The notes under the pieces are model-generated. The model worked only from the letters and a program-made list of their open reading frames with translations, was not told the origin of the DNA and did not search any database. From assembly GCA_017853385.1 (NCBI GenBank), contig JAFMJR010000005.1, positions 1 to 56,513 of the forward strand: a stretch of DNA of 56,513 nt. The letters run 5' to 3'. Below are positions 51,831 to 56,513 of the stretch, piece by piece. Both the position numbers and the translations under genes were made by a program. The number at the start of each line of letters is the position of its first letter. Position 1 is the stretch's first letter. This DNA comes from Ilumatobacteraceae bacterium. Lineage in GTDB: Bacteria > Actinomycetota > Acidimicrobiia > Acidimicrobiales > Ilumatobacteraceae.

Positions 51831-53102
51831 ATGCCCGTAGCAGTAGTCGTCGGTACCCAATGGGGTGATGAGGGCAAGGCCAAAGTCATTGACCTGTTGG
51901 CTGAATCACATTCTCATGTTGTCCGCTATCAAGGTGGCCACAATGCGGGACACACCGTTGTTGTTGGAGACCAGCGCTACGCACTTCAACTCATTCCAAG
52001 CGGAGTTCTCTATGAACACGTCACTCCTGTAATTGGTAACGGTGTAGTGGTTGATCTACCAACATTGTTCAAAGAAATTGACTCTCTGGAAAGCCGCGGT
52101 GTTTCGTGCAGCAAACTCATGGTGTCGAGCTTGTCTCAGTTGATTTTTCCATGGCATCAATACCTAGATGCATTGCATGAATCGAAACTGGGTGACGCGA
52201 AAATTGGCACGACACTCAAAGGCATTGGGCCTGCATATGCAGATAAGGCTTTGCGAACTGGGCTCCGTGCAGGAATGGTTCGTGACATCACACAATTTGC
52301 ACAACTCGTTCGTGAACGTGGAACCGCAGCGCACACATTGATCGTTGCGCTTGGTGGTGAACCATTTGATGTTGAAGCAATCGTTCAGCAATTCACTGAA
52401 TTAGGAAAACGACTTCAGCCATATGTAGCCGACACGGTGAACGCACTACATGAAGCAATTGAAGCTGGTAGCAACGTGTTGCTTGAAGGGGCTCAAGCAA
52501 CGTTTCTCGATCTTGATCACGGCACTTATCCATTTGTCACATCATCAAATCCAACTGCAGGTGGAGCATGTGCAGGTACGGGAATTGGACCGCGCAATAT
52601 CTCGCGGGTTGTAGGAATTGCTAAGGCTTACACCACGCGAGTTGGTTCGGGTCCATTTCCCACTGAGCTCGTAGGAGAACTCGGCGACAAGATCGTTGAT
52701 ATCGGACATGAATTTGGAACAGTTACTGGACGCCGTCGCCGACCAGGCTGGCTTGACTTGGTGATGTTGCGCCATGCCGTGCGCATCAACTCGTTAACTG
52801 AAATTGCTCTCACAAAACTCGATGTTCTTGACACCTTCGAACAAGTGCGAGTGTGTGTTGGATATGAATTGAATGGGAAACCACTAGAGGGCTATCCAGA
52901 TGACAGCGACTTACTCGGCAAAATCACTGCTCGTTATGTTGACTTGCCTGGCTGGAAGTCAGAACTTCGCAACTGTCGTTCGTACGACCAACTTCCAGAT
53001 CGCGCCAAGGCAGTGATTGAACTTGTTGAACAGCATGTTGGTGTTCCGGTCACCATCATCGGTGTTGGACCAGAACGTGATGCATGTGTGGTGCGCTCGT
53101 GA
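51831..53102 (+). CDS. purA: Adenylosuccinate synthetase
   Basis: A 423-residue GTP-dependent enzyme that joins IMP and aspartate, the first AMP-specific step. It shows the P-loop VVGTQWGDEGKAKVIDLLAE (most homologues have GKGK where this has GKAK), GGHNAGHTVV, the QATFLDLDHGTYPFVTSSNPT motif and GRRRRPGWLDLV. The next enzyme of the pathway, PurB, is encoded immediately downstream with a 4-bp overlap. Confidence 0.96.
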   Translation: MPVAVVVGTQWGDEGKAKVIDLLAESHSHVVRYQGGHNAGHTVVVGDQRYALQLIPSGVLYEHVTPVIGNGVVVDLPTLFKEIDSLESRGVSCSKLMVSSLSQLIFPWHQYLDALHESKLGDAKIGTTLKGIGPAYADKALRTGLRAGMVRDITQFAQLVRERGTAAHTLIVALGGEPFDVEAIVQQFTELGKRLQPYVADTVNALHEAIEAGSNVLLEGAQATFLDLDHGTYPFVTSSNPTAGGACAGTGIGPRNISRVVGIAKAYTTRVGSGPFPTELVGELGDKIVDIGHEFGTVTGRRRRPGWLDLVMLRHAVRINSLTEIALTKLDVLDTFEQVRVCVGYELNGKPLEGYPDDSDLLGKITARYVDLPGWKSELRNCRSYDQLPDRAKAVIELVEQHVGVPVTIIGVGPERDACVVRS

Positions 53103-54409
53103 TTGAACGATACGCACTTGCCGAGATGCAAGAAATTTTTTCAGACCGTTCAAAATTTGCAAGGTTTTTAGAAATCGAACTTCTCGCTACAGACGCGCAA
53201 GCAAAATTAGGAATAGTTCCTCAGGTCGAGGCACAAACATGCAGAGCAAAGGCCCCGCTTGTTGACGAAGCATTTGTTCAACGTGTCGCGGAGAGAGAAT
53301 TAGTTACCGATCATGATGTGGCCGCATTTGTTGACGTGGTTCAAGCAACAATTGGCATGCCTGCTGGCGCATGGATTCACCACGGTTTAACCAGCACAGA
53401 TGTGGTTGATACCGCATGGTGTTGGATGTTGAAAGACGCAACCGAATTGATTCTTGGCGCAATGAATGAACTCATTGCACAACTGCAAGAACTTTCTCAA
53501 CTCCATCGCGACACCGTGATGATCGGCAGAACTCATGGAATACATGCCGAACCGACAACGTTTGGTGCAAAAGTTGCACTGTGGGCGTTGCAGGTTGACC
53601 GAGACCGCTCGCGCATGGTTGCAGCAAGAGCCGCGATTGCTGTGTGCAAATTGTCAGGAGCGGTTGGAACTTATTCAAATGTGAGCCCCGAAGTCGAGGC
53701 TTATGTTGCTTCATCACTTGGGCTTACAGCAGTGCCGGCAACGCAGGTAGTTGCGCGAGATCGTCATGCCGAATTCCTTTGGGCATGTGCATCGCTTGGC
53801 TCAACCATCGAAGCCATCGCAGTAGAGCTTCGCCACTTGCAACGAACCGAAGTCAGTGAGGTGCGTGAAGGTTTTAAGGTTGGGCAAAAAGGCAGCTCGG
53901 CAATGCCTCATAAAAGAAACCCAATCTCTGCAGAAACGTTGACAGGACTGTCTCGAGTACTGCGGTCAAATTTGCAAACTGGATTACAAAATGTTGCTTT
54001 GTGGCACGAGCGCGACATTTCCCATTCATCGGCAGAACGTATTGTTCTGCCAGATTCAGCAATGCTTGCGTATTACATCACCAAGCGACTCACGAAGTTA
54101 ATTGCTGGTTTAGAAGTAGACAAGGAGCGAATGCTCGAAAATCTTGCAAGCAGCTTTGGTGTTGTGTTTTCACAACCGGTGTTATTGGCGCTTGTGAGTT
54201 CGGGAATGTCACGCGATGACGCATATCGAATTGTGCAAGAAGACGCCACCATTGCTTGGCGTGATCGAGTGCAGCTGCGCGAAGTGCTGGAAAAAGATTC
54301 ACGTGTGAAACTCAGCGAAAAGCAACTCAACGACGCCTTCGACCTCCGTCGATCTCTTGTGCACACAAGCAAGACGCTTGACGCAGCTTCACGCATTGCA
54401 CAATCGTGA
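53099..54409 (+). CDS. purB: Adenylosuccinate lyase
   Basis: A 436-residue fumarase-fold enzyme that releases fumarate from adenylosuccinate and from SAICAR in purine synthesis. It shows HHGLTSTDVVDTAWC, GRTHGIHAEPTTFG with the catalytic His, and the signature KGSSAMPHKRNPISAETL. I start it at GTG 53099, which overlaps the purA stop as GTGA; a longer frame would reach further into purA. Confidence 0.96.
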   Translation: MIERYALAEMQEIFSDRSKFARFLEIELLATDAQAKLGIVPQVEAQTCRAKAPLVDEAFVQRVAERELVTDHDVAAFVDVVQATIGMPAGAWIHHGLTSTDVVDTAWCWMLKDATELILGAMNELIAQLQELSQLHRDTVMIGRTHGIHAEPTTFGAKVALWALQVDRDRSRMVAARAAIAVCKLSGAVGTYSNVSPEVEAYVASSLGLTAVPATQVVARDRHAEFLWACASLGSTIEAIAVELRHLQRTEVSEVREGFKVGQKGSSAMPHKRNPISAETLTGLSRVLRSNLQTGLQNVALWHERDISHSSAERIVLPDSAMLAYYITKRLTKLIAGLEVDKERMLENLASSFGVVFSQPVLLALVSSGMSRDDAYRIVQEDATIAWRDRVQLREVLEKDSRVKLSEKQLNDAFDLRRSLVHTSKTLDAASRIAQS

Positions 54410-54978
54410 TGAGTCGTTTACCTGAATTGGACCCACGCAGAGAAGCACTTCGGCAGCATGTGCTCACTCATTCACTAAAAACGGGAAATTTCACGCTGAA
54501 ATCAGGTCGTGCAAGTTCGTGGTTCCTAGATACAAAACAGACTGCGTGTAGACCGGATGGAATTTTGCTTGTGGCAGCAGTAGCACTAGAAATTTTGCCA
54601 AGTGAAATTGATGCAATAGGTGGACTCACGATGGGCGCTGACCCAGTTGCGTATGGCATAGCGGCTGTGGCGGCAACACAAAATCGAAGCTTAAGAAGTT
54701 TTAGTGTTCGCAAAGAGTCAAAAGATCACGGTGTAACAGGTCGAATTGCAGGCGCTCTGCAGCCAGGGGACAAAGTTGCAATTGTCGAAGACACAGTGAC
54801 ACGTGGAACTTCAATTTTTGAAGCTGTGGAAGTTGTGCGTGAATTCGGAGCAATTCCGATGTTTATTTCGGTCATTGTTGATCGAGGTGGAACATGTGCA
54901 GAAATGGCAAGAAGCGCTGGAGTACCGTATGTTCCGATGTTGACCGCCCCCGACCTTGGATTTGAGTTTGGATCATGA
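54409..54978 (+). CDS. pyrE: Orotate phosphoribosyltransferase
   Basis: A 189-residue type I phosphoribosyltransferase that makes OMP from orotate and PRPP. It shows GNFTLKSGRASSWFLDTKQT at the N-terminal hood, GGLTMGADPVAYGIA, the flexible loop SVRKESKDHG and the PRPP motif VAIVEDTVTRGTS. The ATG 54409 shares a base with the purB stop; GTG 54406 is an alternative. Its stop overlaps the next gene as ATGA. Confidence 0.95.
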   Translation: MSRLPELDPRREALRQHVLTHSLKTGNFTLKSGRASSWFLDTKQTACRPDGILLVAAVALEILPSEIDAIGGLTMGADPVAYGIAAVAATQNRSLRSFSVRKESKDHGVTGRIAGALQPGDKVAIVEDTVTRGTSIFEAVEVVREFGAIPMFISVIVDRGGTCAEMARSAGVPYVPMLTAPDLGFEFGS

Positions 54979-55361
54979 AAAAAATATTTATGTCGTTATC
55001 AATTGCAGCAGTTTTACTTGCCGGCTGCGGATCGTCTTCGTCTACTGATTCAACTGCAGCGAGTGAGGCAACAGATACGACAACAGTTGTGTCAAGTGAT
55101 GTCGTAGAGATCAACTTAATTGTTGGCGAAAACACAGGGCCGGAGGTGAAACAAACCGTGCCAGTGGGGTCGACGATTCGAATTACATTCGTTAACCCAA
55201 ATGGACCAGACGAAATTCATATTCACGGCTATGACCTAACAACTGGCGAAATGGAACAAGGACAAGAATCGGTAATTGAGTTCGTTGCGTCAACTACCGG
55301 CACGTTTGATCTAGAAAGTCATGTCTCAGAAGAGATCGTGATGATCTTGACTGTTGAATAG
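54975..55361 (+). CDS. Small lipoprotein, cupredoxin-like fold
   Basis: A 128-residue secreted lipoprotein. The signal peptide ends in the lipobox LLAGC (Cys about residue 18), followed by a Ser/Thr/Ala linker and a beta domain with TVPVGSTIRITFVNPNGPDEIHIHGYDL and FDLESHVSEEIVMILTVE. The layout resembles cupredoxins: two His-containing loops and a late Met, but no Cys copper ligand. Metal binding is therefore uncertain. It overlaps pyrE by 4 bp and precedes a thioesterase by 18 bp. Confidence 0.7.
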   Translation: MKKIFMSLSIAAVLLAGCGSSSSTDSTAASEATDTTTVVSSDVVEINLIVGENTGPEVKQTVPVGSTIRITFVNPNGPDEIHIHGYDLTTGEMEQGQESVIEFVASTTGTFDLESHVSEEIVMILTVE

Positions 55362-55379
55362 CAACAGTCTGAAACTGCA

Positions 55380-56189
55380 GTGAATCTCGAACAGCTTTTT
55401 GACCTCGCGCCTCATGGGCCAGATGTCTTTGTTGGTGAGGGCCACGAGTATCCGTGGGGAGGATTGTTTGGTGGGCACATTGTTGCCCAAGCATTGCGAG
55501 CAGCCGCATACACCGTAAGTAGCGAGTTGCTTCCTCACTCACTTCGCGCCTATTTCATTCGACGAGGCGACAACACTCAACCTGTGCGTTACGAAGTAGA
55601 TCGCATTCGCGACGGAAAGAGTTTCACTACGCGGCGCGTGGTGGCACGACAGCAAGATGGTGCAATTTTGAATCTTGAAGCATCGTTTCAGGTTCAGGAA
55701 GATTCGGTAAATGAACAATATGTGCATCCTCAACCAGATCTTCCGTTGCCAGAATCAATTGAAGAGTCATCGTGGAGCACGTTTTTAGAGCGACGAACGA
55801 TTCCGGCAACACAACTCAACAGTGCCAACAGAATTGGAACGGGACATGTTGCTTCGTGGTTGCGTGCGAAGGATTTACCACTAGGCAATGAGTTGCTCAA
55901 TCGCTGTGCAATTGCTTATTTGTCCGACGATTTACCTAATGAAAGCGTCATTGAGGGAATTCCAGAAATAACACGGGCAAGCAATGAGGGTCGACGATTT
56001 AGTGCAAGCCTTGATCACACGGTGTGGTTTCATCGACCATCTGTAGCGTCGCAGTGGCATTTATATGAGATGAGCTGCATCAATTTCAATGGAGCCCGTG
56101 GACTGACATCGGGGTATGTGTTCGCACAAGATGGAACACACATTGCGACGATCGCTCAAGAAACACTTGTGCGAATACGCCCTGAATAA
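55380..56189 (+). CDS. Acyl-CoA thioesterase II (TesB-like)
   Basis: A 269-residue double-hotdog enzyme that hydrolyses acyl-CoA. It shows WGGLFGGHIVAQALRAAAYTV at the N-terminus, HSLRAYFIRRGDNTQPVRYEVDRIRDGKSFTTR-type core, the ASLDHTVWFHRPS segment with the catalytic Asp, and SGYVFAQDGTHIATIAQETLVRI at the end. The start is GTG 55380. It is probably the last gene of the purA transcript, just before the tRNA cluster. Confidence 0.9.
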   Translation: MNLEQLFDLAPHGPDVFVGEGHEYPWGGLFGGHIVAQALRAAAYTVSSELLPHSLRAYFIRRGDNTQPVRYEVDRIRDGKSFTTRRVVARQQDGAILNLEASFQVQEDSVNEQYVHPQPDLPLPESIEESSWSTFLERRTIPATQLNSANRIGTGHVASWLRAKDLPLGNELLNRCAIAYLSDDLPNESVIEGIPEITRASNEGRRFSASLDHTVWFHRPSVASQWHLYEMSCINFNGARGLTSGYVFAQDGTHIATIAQETLVRIRPE

Positions 56190-56216
56190 AACTTCTTCCA
56201 ACTAAACAAACTCTTG

Positions 56217-56289
56217 TGGTCGGGACCGGCGTCGATCCGGTGACCCTGCGCTTTTCAGGCGCATGCTCTGCCTACTGAGCTACCCGACC
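56217..56289 (-). tRNA. tRNA-Phe (anticodon GAA)
   Basis: The acceptor arms GGTCGGG and CCCGACC pair over 7 bp, with discriminator A. The anticodon stem TGCGC/GCGCA holds CTGAAAA, giving GAA. CCA is not encoded; the genome reads CAA. Confidence 0.96.
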
Positions 56290-56313
56290 TTGAAGAGTGA
56301 GAACACTCCCCAG

Positions 56314-56387
56314 CGGTCCCGACGGGACTTGAACCCGCGACCTCCGCCTTGACAGGGCGGCGTGAACTCCAACTTCACCACGGGACC
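56314..56387 (-). tRNA. tRNA-Asp (anticodon GTC)
   Basis: The acceptor arms GGTCCCG and CGGGACC pair over 7 bp, with discriminator G. The anticodon stem CCGCC/GGCGG holds CTGTCAA, giving GTC. CCA is not encoded (CTG follows). Confidence 0.96.
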
Positions 56388-56462
56388 AATGTTGTGATGT
56401 GTTCGTGATGAACGCTTCACGATTGATCGTGTTTATGTATGTACTGCTACTGCTTACTTTTG

Positions 56463-56513
56463 CACCCCCAACGGGATTCGAACCCGTGCCGCCACCTTGA
56501 AAGGGTGGTGTCC
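56463..56513 (-). tRNA. tRNA-Glu (anticodon TTC), cut by the window end
   Basis: The 3' two thirds are present. The anticodon stem CCACC/GGTGG holds CTTTCAA, giving TTC; the T-arm is ACGGG-TTCGAAT-CCCGT, with the acceptor strand TGGGGGT and discriminator G at 56463. The 5' acceptor and D-arm lie beyond 56513. CCA is not encoded; the genome reads CAA. Confidence 0.93.

Noticed and set aside
1-56513. Mobile elements, CRISPR arrays, phage or defence islands
   Set aside because: I saw no transposase or integrase frames, no regularly spaced direct repeats and no cas-like proteins.

Overview
This window looks like ordinary chromosomal core from an actinobacterium, most likely of the class Acidimicrobiia (an Ilumatobacter-like lineage is my guess). 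The basis is gene content and order. The replication-origin block rnpA-rpmH-dnaA-dnaN-recF-dciA-gyrB-gyrA is followed by a DUF3566 gene. On the other side lie yidD-yidC-jag-rsmG-parA-parB, and then a cwlM/trxA/trxB block as near the mycobacterial origin. Also actinobacterial are an fhaA-pstP-pknB block, crgA, a DUF5318 gene before rpsF, and a dnaK operon with an HspR operator. Base composition looks moderate by eye, unlike high-GC Streptomyces or Mycobacterium. I see no insertion sequences, phage genes, CRISPR arrays or defence islands.

Layout. 1-3168 is the edge of a surface-polysaccharide region: the end of a Wzt-like ATPase, a Wzm-like permease, tRNA-Leu, a small coiled-coil protein and a two-domain GT2 glycosyltransferase. 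3178-7802 is a signalling and division block: fhaA, pstP, pknB, trpG/pabA, crgA. 7806-13712 holds housekeeping and accessory genes: thiolase, tRNA-Ala, an MgtE_N/CBS protein with a DUF1003 protein, a hydrolase, a Fur-family regulator, a Rossmann protein, a 54-residue protein and tRNA-Ile. 13737-23393, all on the minus strand, is the origin cluster from DUF3566 back to dnaA. 23681-28664, all on the plus strand, runs from rpmH to parB and contains two parS sites. 28746-35936 (minus) holds a CwlM-like pseudo-amidase, trxA, trxB, a small membrane protein, a Ser/Thr kinase with an extracellular domain, a DegV protein and a large DUF6049-type envelope protein. 36005-42085 (plus) holds the CCA-adding enzyme, a DUF5318 protein, rpsF-ssb-rpsR-rplI, dnaB, a small membrane protein and dcd. 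42090-45181 (minus) holds an EtfD-like Fe-S membrane protein and phosphoglycerate mutase. 45359-51754 (plus) is dnaK-grpE-dnaJ-hspR-clpB. 51831-56189 (plus) is purA-purB-pyrE, a lipoprotein and a thioesterase. The window ends in a tRNA cluster, Phe-Asp-Glu on the minus strand.

How the genes work together. The strand switch around dnaA/rpmH, the DnaA-box-like sites and the parS sites place the chromosome origin near 21.7-28.7 kb. PknB, PstP, FhaA, a catalytically degenerate CwlM-like protein and a second membrane kinase, sitting where mycobacteria carry the MurJ-pseudokinase fusion, suggest a phosphorylation circuit controlling peptidoglycan synthesis. The heat-shock operon appears to be controlled by its own HspR through an inverted repeat upstream of dnaK.

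The observations most worth a second look are the replacement of MurJ-pseudokinase by a canonical kinase, the zinc-ligand-free CwlM-like protein, two real genes with no ordinary start codon (a TadE-like gene after gyrA and the cwlM-like gene), a recurrent TANNNT hexamer 6-9 bases before many start codons that suggests leaderless transcripts, a twin hairpin before rpsF, and an acidic tail on ribosomal protein S18. I did not find a clearly new multi-gene system.
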